A stretch of 64,000 nucleotides of DNA, from positions 62,001 through 126,000 of the forward strand of contig JANQJB010000044.1 in assembly GCA_028281865.1 (NCBI GenBank), read 5' to 3'. Numbering within the stretch: position 1 is the first letter of the stretch; each line of letters starts with the position of its first letter. Below the pieces are notes generated by a model. That model was not told where the DNA came from. It saw only the letters and a list, made by a program, of their open reading frames with translations, and did no database searches. Shown here one piece after another: positions 53,086 through 62,900 of the stretch. Source of the stretch: Marinagarivorans sp. (GTDB lineage Bacteria; Pseudomonadota; Gammaproteobacteria; Pseudomonadales; Cellvibrionaceae). Made by a program: the position numbers and the translations under genes.

Positions 53086-54487
53086 CGCCAACGTTTTGCG
53101 CATTGCTCAATATCGATAACCCTTTAAGCAAATTGAGTGCTTCGTAGAGCTGGTTATCTTTATTCTGAAAGTTTTCTTGTTTCGTTCGTTGCTCATCTTG
53201 ACGCTGTTTCGCGTTCTCGTTTTCTTTACCTTGCGTGTTATCTAAACGGCCGCTTAATTCGGCTTCGGTGACGATCGAGCGCTTTTTAATCGCTGTTACT
53301 CGCACCCGTTCCACACTTATATCGGGCTCTATACCGTGAGCCTGAATTGAGCGGCCCTTTGGCGTAAAGTATAGCGCGGTCGTGAGTTTTATGGCTTTTT
53401 CTTCTGTGATAGGAATGACAGTTTGTACTGATCCCTTGCCAAAGCTGCGTGTGCCGATAATGACGGCCCTGCTATGATCCTGCAAAGCGCCGGCGACAAT
53501 TTCCGAAGCGGATGCCGAGCCGTCATTAATTAATACCACTATTGGAATGCCATCGGTCACATCATTCGCGTCCGCGTAATATTTTTCGTTGCTGTCGTCA
53601 AAGCGGCCCTCGGTGTATACCACCATTGAATTTTTCAAAAACGCGCCAGCGACATCGACGGAAGCTTGCAGCACACCGCCTGGGTTATTTCGCAAATCTA
53701 AGATAAAGCCTTTAATGTCATTTTCGGCACGCATTTTTTCTACCGCATCAATAATGTTCGGCCCAGTATGGAGCTGAAACTGCGCAATACGTATGTAGCC
53801 AAAATGCTCCTCAAGTACTTCACTGCGTACACTTTTAACTTTAATAATGTCGCGCGTGATCACAAATTCCAGCGGTTGATCTTCTCCCTCGCGAACGATT
53901 GTCAATTTGATATCGGTACCGGTGGGTCCGCGCATTTTATTGACTGCTTCATTGAGGCTTAAACCTTTAACTGTTGAGTCGTCTATTTTAATTATCAGGT
54001 CCCCGGCATCGATGCCTGCGCGCTCCGCTGGTGTATCGTCGATAGGGGATACGACTTTGACAAAGCCGTCTTCCATTCCGACTTCTATACCGAGGCCGCC
54101 AAATTCACCGGTTGTATTGACTTGCAAGTCTTCGAATGAGGATTCGTCTAGATAGGCCGAGTGAGGGTCAAGTTCGCCTAACATGCCGCGAATTGCGTAT
54201 TCGAGCAGTTTTTTATCGTCTATTTCCTCAACATAAACCGCGCGTATAGTCTCATAGGCTTTAGTAAATGCACGCAAATCCTCAAGCGGGAGAAGCTCTT
54301 TTACCGGGGGTTTATCAAGCAAGCCTTCATGGTCGTGAGAAGCTTCTTCTATGGGGGAGTGTTCAGGTGTTTGGCCGTCTTTGCCATTGAAGTGATGATC
54401 CGCATAGGTGGGCGCCGGTGCGCCGACCAATAAAGTCAGTAACAAAGACAAAACAACAAGGGGGCGAAAGGCCATCTGGCTCTCCAT
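53036..54487 (-). CDS. ctpA: C-terminal processing protease CtpA (S41)
   Basis: Protein of 483 residues with a signal peptide (1-28). The N-terminal helical domain is followed by a PDZ domain (about 120-205: GGLGIEVGMEDGFVKVVSPI). The S41 protease core has FILDLRNNPGG, the Ser motif GSASASEIVAGALQDH and the Lys region RSFGKGSVQT, giving the Ser/Lys dyad. The last 60 residues are charged and Gln/Asn-rich. It is periplasmic and cleaves C-termini of wall-lytic or lipoprotein targets. envC lies upstream, yibQ downstream. Confidence 0.95.
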   Translation of the reverse strand: MESQMAFRPLVVLSLLLTLLVGAPAPTYADHHFNGKDGQTPEHSPIEEASHDHEGLLDKPPVKELLPLEDLRAFTKAYETIRAVYVEEIDDKKLLEYAIRGMLGELDPHSAYLDESSFEDLQVNTTGEFGGLGIEVGMEDGFVKVVSPIDDTPAERAGIDAGDLIIKIDDSTVKGLSLNEAVNKMRGPTGTDIKLTIVREGEDQPLEFVITRDIIKVKSVRSEVLEEHFGYIRIAQFQLHTGPNIIDAVEKMRAENDIKGFILDLRNNPGGVLQASVDVAGAFLKNSMVVYTEGRFDDSNEKYYADANDVTDGIPIVVLINDGSASASEIVAGALQDHSRAVIIGTRSFGKGSVQTVIPITEEKAIKLTTALYFTPKGRSIQAHGIEPDISVERVRVTAIKKRSIVTEAELSGRLDNTQGKENENAKQRQDEQRTKQENFQNKDNQLYEALNLLKGLSILSNAQNVGDAEEKRKEDQKENPQT

Positions 54488-54655
54488 AAATACTGCGAGT
54501 GTTATTTAAATTTTGCTTTTTTGAAACCAGTCTTTAAAGCTGGCATCTCAAACTAATTATTCAAATTCAGTTTTTAAAATTGTTGGTGTTGTTAAGCAAT
54601 TTCGTCGATAAAAATCGTATTTAGCAAGCTTAACATGAACCTCTCAAAGTTATTC

Positions 54656-54685
54656 CGGCGCGTTGTAACCGAGGCCTCCGCGCCG
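54656..54685. other. GC-rich hairpin between envC and ctpA
   Basis: CGGCGCG (54656-54662) and CGCGCCG (54679-54685) form a perfect 7-bp stem with a 16-base loop. No T-run follows on either strand. It lies in a 300-base gap after envC and could stabilise or slow its transcript. No gene is visible in 54488-54787. Confidence 0.35.
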
Positions 54686-54787
54686 TTTGCGTAGCTTGGT
54701 AAATACTTTATCTGGCATAAAGGGCATTTGAAGGAGCTGTTAAGCTTTATCAACGAGTCAAGCAAGTTCGAGACGGTTCATTTAAGT

Positions 54788-55951
54788 CTAGCCTGATTTG
54801 GCCAACCAGCCTTGTGGATTGGTTGGTTTGCTTTTATAGCGCATTTCAAAATATAGCCCCGCCTGCTTAGCTCCGCCGCTGTCCCCGACTGTGGCGACGG
54901 TATCGCCTGCGTCGACCCATTCACCGACAGATTTAAACAGCGCTTGATTATGACCGTAGAGGCTCAGATATTCTCCGCCGTGGTCGATAATTACCAACAA
55001 ACCGTGGCCTCGCAGATAATCGGAATAGACGATCCTGCCGTGGTGGATTGCCCTCACGGGGGTGCCTTCCGGCGCGCTAATCACAATACCTTCCCAGCGT
55101 AATTTACCTGCGATGCGGTAGGAGCCAAAGCGATGGCGAACTTTTCCATCAACTGGCCAAGGTAGATAACCTTTTTTTTGCGGCAAACGTTTAACGTCGA
55201 TGGCTAGGTCGAGTTCCCCCATAACGCGAATAACTTGTGAAACAAGCTTTTCCAGGTTCCTGCGGTCAGTTTCCTTGGCAGCGAGTTCTTTATCTTTGGT
55301 GTCGATCAACGACTCCAATTTTTTGAGTGTTCGGCGACGCTCCGACTGCGCGCTCGCCAGTTCATCGAATTGGGAATTGAGCTTGCTGCTTGTCTGCTTT
55401 AGCAGTGTTTGTTTATAGGCGATTTCGGGTTCGATTCTGTTGATTTTGTTGATTGTATTTTCGAACGCTTGGATTTTTTCTGCACGTGCTTTGATAACGT
55501 AATCAAAGTATTTTAAATTGCGCGCAACTTTAGTGGGGTCGTTTTGATTGAGTAATAATTTGATGCTGCTCTGGTGTCCGAGCCGGTAAGCGGCATTAAC
55601 ATGCTCGCCTACCTGACCCGTTTGGCGCTTTTTTGCGGAGAAAAGTTCCCTCCTCTCGCCTTGCAGCGAATGTAATTTGACTTGGTTGTCTTGCAGGACC
55701 TCTTTAAGTTCCTGGACTTTTTTATTCAGCTCGCCCATCTTTTGTTCAGTGGTTTCAAGGTCGCCGAGCAAACCACTGCGATTGTCCTTAATTTTCTCCA
55801 ATTCTTGTTTGAGCATTTCGATCGAGGCTTTTAGTTCGCGCAACTTTTCTTCGCGCGATTGAGCCTCGTCTTGCGCGACCGCAAATGTTGCAGCGCTGCA
55901 CAGAGCTGCAAAAATCATCGGCTGCATAAATCTTGAAAAAATTCGAATCAC
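54788..55951 (-). CDS. envC: EnvC-like murein hydrolase activator
   Basis: Protein of 387 residues. A signal peptide (1-26) precedes a long coiled coil (about 30-260; heptads such as LKASIEMLKQELEKIKDN). The C-terminal LytM (M23) domain (about 280-385) is degenerate: the active site H-x-x-x-D is replaced (RWEGIVI) and the HxH is YFE. This matches EnvC, which activates AmiA/B during division instead of cutting itself. Gene order gpmI-envC-(ctpA)-yibQ is as in E. coli. Confidence 0.93.
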   Translation of the reverse strand: MIRIFSRFMQPMIFAALCSAATFAVAQDEAQSREEKLRELKASIEMLKQELEKIKDNRSGLLGDLETTEQKMGELNKKVQELKEVLQDNQVKLHSLQGERRELFSAKKRQTGQVGEHVNAAYRLGHQSSIKLLLNQNDPTKVARNLKYFDYVIKARAEKIQAFENTINKINRIEPEIAYKQTLLKQTSSKLNSQFDELASAQSERRRTLKKLESLIDTKDKELAAKETDRRNLEKLVSQVIRVMGELDLAIDVKRLPQKKGYLPWPVDGKVRHRFGSYRIAGKLRWEGIVISAPEGTPVRAIHHGRIVYSDYLRGHGLLVIIDHGGEYLSLYGHNQALFKSVGEWVDAGDTVATVGDSGGAKQAGLYFEMRYKSKPTNPQGWLAKSG

Positions 55952-56072
55952 TTGTGTTACCTCCTCATCGAGTCTTCGTCTTTAAGTATAAGTTGAGGTT
56001 GGCACTCAATGGCGCAGAGTTTTAATCGCTTTATGTGAAGCGGCTAGCAAAGCACAGTAAAAGGGGGCTAGC

Positions 56073-57620
56073 TTAAGTTCGCTCAACTAAATCGCGACCG
56101 TTCATGTCTTCCGGCTGCTCGATATTCATAAGCGCGAGCATCGTCGGCGCAATATCGGCAAGGCTGCCGTCGCTTTTAAGTGTGAGCTTTTCGTTGCCGA
56201 CATAAACTAGCGGTACTGGAAACGTTGTATGCTGCGTGTGCAGTTGGCCTGTACCTTCGTCGAACATGAGCTCGACATTGCCGTGATCTGCGGTGACAAG
56301 CGCGTGCCCGTCAACAGACTCAAGCGCCGCAAAGACCTTAGCCAAGCATTCATCGACCGCTTCGACGGCCTTTATCGATGCTTCGTATGAGCCTGTGTGC
56401 CCAACTTGGTCGCAATTGGCGTAGTTGCAAATGATCGCGTCATAAGTGCCGCTTTTTATCGCATCGATCAGTTTGTCTGTGACTTCGTAAGCGCTCATTT
56501 CTGGCTTGAGGTCGTAGGTCGCAACTTTTGGAGACGGGATCAATTCGCGCTGCTCTCCATCGAATGTTGCTTCTTGTCCGCCACTGAAAAAGAAAGTTAC
56601 GTGGGCGTATTTTTCGGTCTCGGCAATGCGTAGTTGTTTCTTGCCTTGCTTCTCTAATACTTCGCCCAGGGTGTTGTTCAGTAACTCGGGCGGGAAGGCG
56701 CAACTTGTGTCGATATCGGCGGCATATTCCGTGGTCATAACAAAGTCGGCGAGCGCGGGAACGCGCTTTCGTTCGAATCCATCAAAATCCGCTTGCACAA
56801 AACAGTTGGTGATTTGCCTCGCTCGGTCGGGGCGAAAGTTCATAAACAGGATGCTGTCGCCATCATTGATGGTGATAGGTTCTTGCTCAACGCCACAGAT
56901 GCTAGTAGCTGCAACAAATTCGTCGTTTTCGTCGCGCTCGTAGGCGGCTTTAAGTGCGTCGAGAGCGGTTGGGCTTCTGAATTCCGCCACCCCATCAACC
57001 ATTAAATCGAAGGCTTTTTTAACTCGGTCCCAGCGCTTATCGCGGTCTAAGGCATAAAAGCGCCCAATGACTGAAGCGAAGCGGAATTGGGGATTGTCGG
57101 CGAACGTAGACTCGATTTTTTGTATTGAACTCTCGGCGCTGCGTGGCGGAGTGTCGCGCCCATCGAGAAACGCATGCAAATACACCTTGCTCGCTCCGCG
57201 GCCTAAGGCTAGCTTTATTGCTGCGACAATATGGTCTTGATGGCTGTGAACTCCCCCGGAAGAGAGGCAACCCAAAATGTGCACCGCTTTGTTTGCTCCT
57301 GCGGCTTTGTCCACTGCTGCACAATAGGCTGGATTAGAAAAAAAATCGCCATCGGCAATTGCCTTGTTGATGCGTGTATAGTTTTGGTAGACAACCCTGC
57401 CGGCACCGAGTGTCATATGGCCGACTTCAGAGTTGCCCATTTGCCCGTCGGGAAGCCCGACATGCATTCCGGAGGTGTGAATGAGAGTGTGCGGTGCATT
57501 TTTCCATATGTCATTCCAGGTTGGCGCATCGGCGTTTGCGATGGCGTTGTGGGTGGATTCTGGAGAATAGCCAAAGCCATCAAGGATCAATAAAACAAGG
57601 GGTTTTTTTACAGCGGTCAT
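56073..57620 (-). CDS. gpmI: 2,3-bisphosphoglycerate-independent phosphoglycerate mutase
   Basis: Metal-dependent alkaline-phosphatase-fold enzyme of 515 residues converting 3-PGA to 2-PGA. The catalytic Ser64 is in GNSEVGHM; Asp14 in [20 protein letters not shown] and [11 protein letters not shown] are typical metal and domain-linker signatures. Length is normal. It leads the envC-ctpA-yibQ run, with 121 bases before envC. Confidence 0.96.
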   Translation of the reverse strand: MTAVKKPLVLLILDGFGYSPESTHNAIANADAPTWNDIWKNAPHTLIHTSGMHVGLPDGQMGNSEVGHMTLGAGRVVYQNYTRINKAIADGDFFSNPAYCAAVDKAAGANKAVHILGCLSSGGVHSHQDHIVAAIKLALGRGASKVYLHAFLDGRDTPPRSAESSIQKIESTFADNPQFRFASVIGRFYALDRDKRWDRVKKAFDLMVDGVAEFRSPTALDALKAAYERDENDEFVAATSICGVEQEPITINDGDSILFMNFRPDRARQITNCFVQADFDGFERKRVPALADFVMTTEYAADIDTSCAFPPELLNNTLGEVLEKQGKKQLRIAETEKYAHVTFFFSGGQEATFDGEQRELIPSPKVATYDLKPEMSAYEVTDKLIDAIKSGTYDAIICNYANCDQVGHTGSYEASIKAVEAVDECLAKVFAALESVDGHALVTADHGNVELMFDEGTGQLHTQHTTFPVPLVYVGNEKLTLKSDGSLADIAPTMLALMNIEQPEDMNGRDLVERT

Positions 57621-58110
57621 TGCACACCTGGAAAATCTTGTGAAGGTAAAGAACTAAAAAACTTGGTCGCGGCGAGCTTATTGTCAGCCGTTAGCAGCCA
57701 TTTTAACTGAGATTGGTTTGTAACGTCACATTTACGCAAGAACTCGCGTTCCTTAGCGGTGCAGAGCGGGTAACAATCTAGTAAGCATATCATGTATACT
57801 TGCCAGCCTTTTTTCGTGTCGCGCAAGTGAAGATTGTGCGTGACAACTATTTATAGATAGCCTGATAGATAGCCCGGCAATCAAGTGATCGTCCTATCGC
57901 TTTGATTGGCCACCACCGAAATACTCGCGAAAATGTGCGAATTTTCTGATATTTCAGTGGCTTGCATTGCCGTTTTGCCAATGGCAGCGCATTCGTGCAG
58001 CGCGTATCAACCCGGCGGTATTATTCCGGATTGATACATCCACACGGCGTAAATAGGCCTGCTTCCGTGTAACTATGGGGCCAAAGCATCTTAACTTGGG
58101 GTAGCGATTT
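57621..58110. other. Divergent intergenic region, gpmI and rhodanese gene
   Basis: About 490 bases containing both promoters. A 69-codon frame (57617-57826, minus) overlapping the gpmI start looks spurious. A tandem GATAGCCTGATAGATAGCCC lies near 57856, and AATCAA/TTGATT half-sites flank 57883-57907. I see no RNA gene or operator I can name. Confidence 0.35.
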
Positions 58111-58524
58111 GTGAGTTGGATTGATTTTGTAAACGAAGAATGGATGTTGATTTCTTTGTTTATGGTTCTGGCCATTGCTTTTTTTGTGCTTGAAAGCCGC
58201 AAGGGTGGCAAGTCTGTCTCCCATCATGAAGTCACACGCATGATCAATACCGATGAAGGCCTGCTTGTCGACGTGCGAGATGCGGGGGAGTTTAGCGGTG
58301 GTCATATTAGCGGCGCGATGAATATTCCGCATGGCTCCATGACAACGCGCTATGTCGAGTTAGAAAAATATCGCGACAAGAAACAGATTATCGTTGTTGA
58401 CAAGATGGGTCAGCACGCTGGACCCAGCGGAAAAATACTGCGTGATCACGGTTTCAACGTGGTGCGTTTGCAAGGTGGCATGAGCGAGTGGTTGAACCAG
58501 AACCTCCCAGTCGTAAAAGCTTAA
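58111..58524 (+). CDS. Membrane-anchored rhodanese-like protein without active-site cysteine
   Basis: Protein of 137 residues. An N-terminal helix (MLISLFMVLAIAFFVL) anchors a rhodanese domain (LLVDVRDAGEFSGGHISGAM, LQGGMSEWLNQNLP). Where active rhodaneses have Cys in a C-x-x-G loop, this reads VVDKMGQHAG, with Asp in the Cys position. It is therefore probably a binding or regulatory domain, not a sulfurtransferase. The gene normally precedes grxC and secB (YibN-like context); here grxC is missing and secB follows after about 60 bases. The start is a GTG with GGGG nine bases upstream. Confidence 0.88.
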   Translation: MSWIDFVNEEWMLISLFMVLAIAFFVLESRKGGKSVSHHEVTRMINTDEGLLVDVRDAGEFSGGHISGAMNIPHGSMTTRYVELEKYRDKKQIIVVDKMGQHAGPSGKILRDHGFNVVRLQGGMSEWLNQNLPVVKA

Positions 58525-58585
58525 GATCATCAGGCTAAAATTTAGTGTTTAATTTTTGAATAACTTAATTATTTAGGTGAATACA

Positions 58586-59086
58586 GTGTCAGAAGAGAAT
58601 AAAGCTGCAAATGGAGCAGCGGGTGCGAAAGAATCTCAAGGTCCTCAGTTTGCAATTCAACGTGTTTATTTGAAGGATCTGTCGTTTGAATCACCGCAAG
58701 GTGCGATGATTTTTACCAAGCAAGGTCAACCAAAAGTTAATCAAGATATGAATACTGCTGTCAACAAACTTGATGAAGGCGTATTCGAAGTCGTTTTAAA
58801 AATTACAGTTGAAGTAAAAGTAGAGGACTCCACAGCTTTTCTCGTTGAAGTGCAACAAGCCGGTATCTTTGTTGTCACGGGTTTAGATTCGCAACAGCTA
58901 AGGCAGGTTTTAAATACGACGTGTCCTCAAATGTTATTTCCCTATGCGCGTGAAGTGGTAGATAACGCTGCTGTGAAGGGTGGTTTCCCGCCGGTTGCGA
59001 TGCCGCCCATTAATTTTGACGTGCTATTTGCGCAGGCACTCAAGCAAGCTAAAGAGCAACAACAAAACCAAGAAGCTAGCGCCTAA
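58586..59086 (+). CDS. secB: Protein-export chaperone SecB
   Basis: Tetrameric cytosolic chaperone that keeps preproteins unfolded and hands them to SecA. Core signatures are QRVYLKDLSFESPQG, LDEGVFEVVLKITVEVK, AGIFVVTGLDSQQLRQ and PYAREVVDNAAVKGGFPPV. Length about 166 is normal. I prefer the GTG at 58586 (AGGTGA five bases upstream, opening VSEENKAANG) over a GTG at 58577. It follows the rhodanese gene in the same direction. Confidence 0.96.
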   Translation: MSEENKAANGAAGAKESQGPQFAIQRVYLKDLSFESPQGAMIFTKQGQPKVNQDMNTAVNKLDEGVFEVVLKITVEVKVEDSTAFLVEVQQAGIFVVTGLDSQQLRQVLNTTCPQMLFPYAREVVDNAAVKGGFPPVAMPPINFDVLFAQALKQAKEQQQNQEASA

Positions 59087-59195
59087 CCTGCATTAAATAT
59101 GGGCCCTTATAGCAACGATATGCTTCGGGGTCCTGCCAAGTCCTCTCCTTCGCAAAACCTAAACTCGCGATTCAACACAGAATATCAATGCTTGG

Positions 59196-59906
59196 ATGAT
59201 AATCATGGTGAGCGAATGTATTAGCGTTTTCGATATTCCAATCGAAATACAGCGCAAAAAAATGAAGAATATTCGTTTTCGAGTTTTGCCTCCAGATGGT
59301 CGAGTTCGCGTGTCTGCTCCAAAAAACATAGCTAAACGTGAGCTGCATGAACTTATTTTGGAAAGAATGGATTGGATAAAGAAACAGAGGGACTACTTCC
59401 AGTCGTTGCCTGAAATAGAAGTCCCACAATTTAAAACTGGAGATTCTCTTCTCTATTTGGGAGAAGCGTATACACTCGTTGTACACCAAACGGAGTCTAG
59501 ATCGCGTGCACAAATAGATCATGCAAACAAAAATATCGTTTTGTGGACTTCTGTAAGTTCGAATAGTGTCGAGCGCGAGTTAGTTGTCGAAAAAGCTTAT
59601 AAGCAGCAGATGCAAGAACTTGTACCGAAACTATTGGACAAATGGCAAGTGGTTGTTGGGCAAGAAGTGGCGAGCTGGACAATTCGTAAAATGAAATCCC
59701 GTTGGGGTAGTTGCAATATTCAAAAACGAAAGATTTGTCTGAACTTAGAATTAATGAAGCACCGTCAAGGGTGTATGGAGTATGTTCTTGTGCATGAGCT
59801 TGTCCACCTTTACGAGCGTTATCACAATAAGGTGTTTTACAGTTATATGGACAAGTTCTTACCGAATTGGCGTGAATTTAAAAACGAATTGAATAAGCCG
59901 CTGTGA
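59196..59906 (+). CDS. M48-type metallopeptidase (YgjP/DUF45 family)
   Basis: Protein of 236 residues without a signal peptide. The conserved C-terminal core is RKMKSRWGSCNIQKRKICLN, then VLVHELVHLYERYHNKVF, an HExxH-x-x-x-x-H zinc site. The N-terminal half has RKKMKNIRFRVLPPDGRVRVS, typical of this family. The biological substrate is unknown. A second start (ATG at 59205) would shorten it by three residues. Confidence 0.92.
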   Translation: MIIMVSECISVFDIPIEIQRKKMKNIRFRVLPPDGRVRVSAPKNIAKRELHELILERMDWIKKQRDYFQSLPEIEVPQFKTGDSLLYLGEAYTLVVHQTESRSRAQIDHANKNIVLWTSVSSNSVERELVVEKAYKQQMQELVPKLLDKWQVVVGQEVASWTIRKMKSRWGSCNIQKRKICLNLELMKHRQGCMEYVLVHELVHLYERYHNKVFYSYMDKFLPNWREFKNELNKPL

Positions 59907-59938
59907 ATAAATTTTTTAAATAATATTAATTGCGGCTT

Positions 59939-62900
59939 TTATTTTATTTCATTTTCTAAATTGGCGATGTAAGCGGACGGTGAAACACCAAACTGTTCTT
60001 TAAAGCAGCGGCTAAAATAACTCATATCGCTAAATCCGACTTCAGCGATAACGTCCGTTATCGTGACTTTACCTGTTTTAAGTAGCAAAGATGCCTTATT
60101 GAGTCGTTGAGTTCGGATAAGTTGAGTGGGTGACTTACCGGTGACAGCTTTGATTTTCCGGTAAAGTGTGGAGCGAGAATAGCCCAGCTTTGTAGCCATT
60201 TCACTTGTATCGAGTGTCGTGTCGGCAATATTTTCTTCGAGAAAATTATTCATGCGTTCAAGGAAGCGCTTATCTATTGGATTTTCGATAGCGATATGAA
60301 AGGCGATATCCTGCTCGTCTATTTGCGAAACATACCGCTCGCGTAAAACTCTCGCGTGCTCGAGTTGGTTGTGAATGCGTAATTTCAACAGCTCAATGTC
60401 CACCGGCTTTGACAAATAATCATCTGCACCCGTTTTCAATCCTTCAAGCTCGTGCTCACGCGATCGGCGAGCGGTTAATAAAATAATCGGTATATGGCTG
60501 GTAATTTCGTAAGCTTTTAGCAAACGGCAACATTCATAGCCGTCCATTTCAGGCATCATGACATCCGAGACGATAATATCCGGTACCTCTTGACGAGCCA
60601 TTTCAAAACCTACCTTTCCATTTTCGGCTTCGATAATACGATACTGATCCTTTAGTTCAATCTTGATAAAGTCACGAATATCGTGATTATCTTCAATTAG
60701 CAGCAACAGATCGCGCGAGTCAGATTCTCCGTCAACTGATATTAGGTGAGGCTTTTCGATAATATTATTTTCGTTGCTTTCCTTGTTGGAGGAGGAAAAA
60801 GAGTTTTCTAGTACAAGTTGCAGGCTGATACAAGTTCCAGTTTTGGTTTTTATATCACAGGGACTGGTAACACTAATTTTCCCTTGGTGCAGTTCGACCA
60901 GCTTTTTGACATAGGACAATCCGATACCGTGTCCTTTCGAAACAGTATTGTCTACGCGGTAATAACTTGAAAAAATCTTGGATTGTTTTTCCTTAGGTAT
61001 GCCAATGCCAGTATCTTCTATTTCAATATTCAGTATGCTATCGCTTTCGGATTTTAATTCAAGCGCCGCACGTACAGTAATCGAGCCGCCATTGGGAGTA
61101 TATTTAATCGAGTTTAATAATAAGTTATCCAATATTTTTTGCAGTTTATCGCGATCAAAAAGATAAGTTTTCTCACTGGCTTCTAAGTCTTGTCTAATTA
61201 CGATAGATTTCTCACCGGCGAGCGGCAGGTAGTAGGCCAGTAGTTCTCGAATAAATACGACGGGGTTGTCGGCTGAAGGCTGCAATTTGTCATGGCCTTG
61301 TTCAATTTTTCGAATATCTAAAACTTGATCAACCAGTTGCATTAAACGTTGGCTACTGCGGTAAGCAATTTGCGCAAGTTTGGCGTGCTCTGGGTTTGCA
61401 AGTTCTTTGCGCAGTTTTTCTAGCGGGCCCAAAATTATCGTCAGCGGTGTGCGAAATTCATGTGTGATATTTGTATAGTGATCCATCTTGAGTTGATTGA
61501 TATGAATAAGGTGTTTTTCGCGCTGTTTAATAATAAAAAGCACCAGCAGGATAATTGCAATGACAAAACCTGATATTAACGAAATAAACCATAATTGCTT
61601 CCATATTGGAGGTAGTACAGTGAAACTCACTGACGCATGTTGGGTGGAAACATTGCCCGAGACGTCCTTTGCTCTGACTTCAAAAGTGTGGGTGCCGTCC
61701 GGAAGGTTCCAATAATTGGAGTTGCGGCGAAAGTCATATGGCGACCATTCACCGTTATTGATACGGAATGAAAATTTGAAGCGTGTGCGTAGCGTAAGTG
61801 CCCATTTATCATATGCATCCCAACGAATAAATTGACGCCCTCCAGATATCACTTCTTGCTGGTATTCGAGGATCTCAATTATCGGTGGGTCCTGGTCGCG
61901 GGTATAACGTATACTGCGAACTTTCTCGTTGTCAATATTGGTTCTGCTGGACGCTTCGGCCCGTGAAAACCAGTCTTGACTTGCATAATTTAGCCAAAGG
62001 TTTTCGTCGCTATCCAATTTTAGGGAACCGCTATCGCGCATCAGCGCGAGTTGCTCGGGCAGATATTTTCTGTTCCATGTTTCTCCATCAAAAAAAGTAA
62101 TGCCATTTAAAGTGGTCAAGTAGAGTTGATTATTGGTGTGGGGTAATAGGAAGCTAACTAAATTATTTCCGAGTGTCTCGTCGGGGATAACTTTTTCCCA
62201 ACCGTCTTTACTGTGTTTGTAAACAGCGCGTCCAAAAGAGACAACCCAGGTTGTATCCTTGCCGTCAGAAGCCAAAATGGGTAATTCTTCCAGCGTGAAT
62301 TCTTTTGGTTGTTGCAGCGTTATCGTACTATTTTTTGTATCAAATATATGAATTTGGTTGGAACTGAGCCACAAGCGATTGTCTTGAATTTCCGCAATGT
62401 CGCGCACCACGCGAGGAGCACGTGGAGGTGTAAAATGGTCTAAAATTATTGTTCCTTCTTCGCGAAGTTGAAATCGGATAAACCCTCCTAGGTAATTGTG
62501 TTTTCCGCGCAATACACTCTGGCTACCAAGATAGATGTAGCCATCCGAGGCCTCTTTTAGTGTACGATAAGCGGGCGTAGGAGTGAAATTATCAATGATA
62601 TGTAGATGCCATTTATCGTCGCGTAAAATTGATAAAGCTGCTTGTTTTTTGTGGCTGCCAGCAACCACAATATCGCGATTTTTAGTTTCAATTAACGCCA
62701 GTGGCGTATCCATAATATTTTCATTTTCGGAATGAATAAACCAAGCATCTTTTTCCGGTAAGTAGGAGACAAGTTTCCCTTTGTTTTCTATAAACCAATG
62801 CGCGCCGTTCTGTGCTTCGGTTTGAAACAGTAGCTCGGAGTATTCCTTGAACATATTGTAAGAACGGTCAATGTTATAAATAAAGCCGTTGATACTGGCT

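Noticed and set aside
57617..57826. 69-codon frame overlapping the gpmI start on the minus strand
   Set aside because: No SD, no family, composition not protein-like; it occupies the gpmI promoter region.
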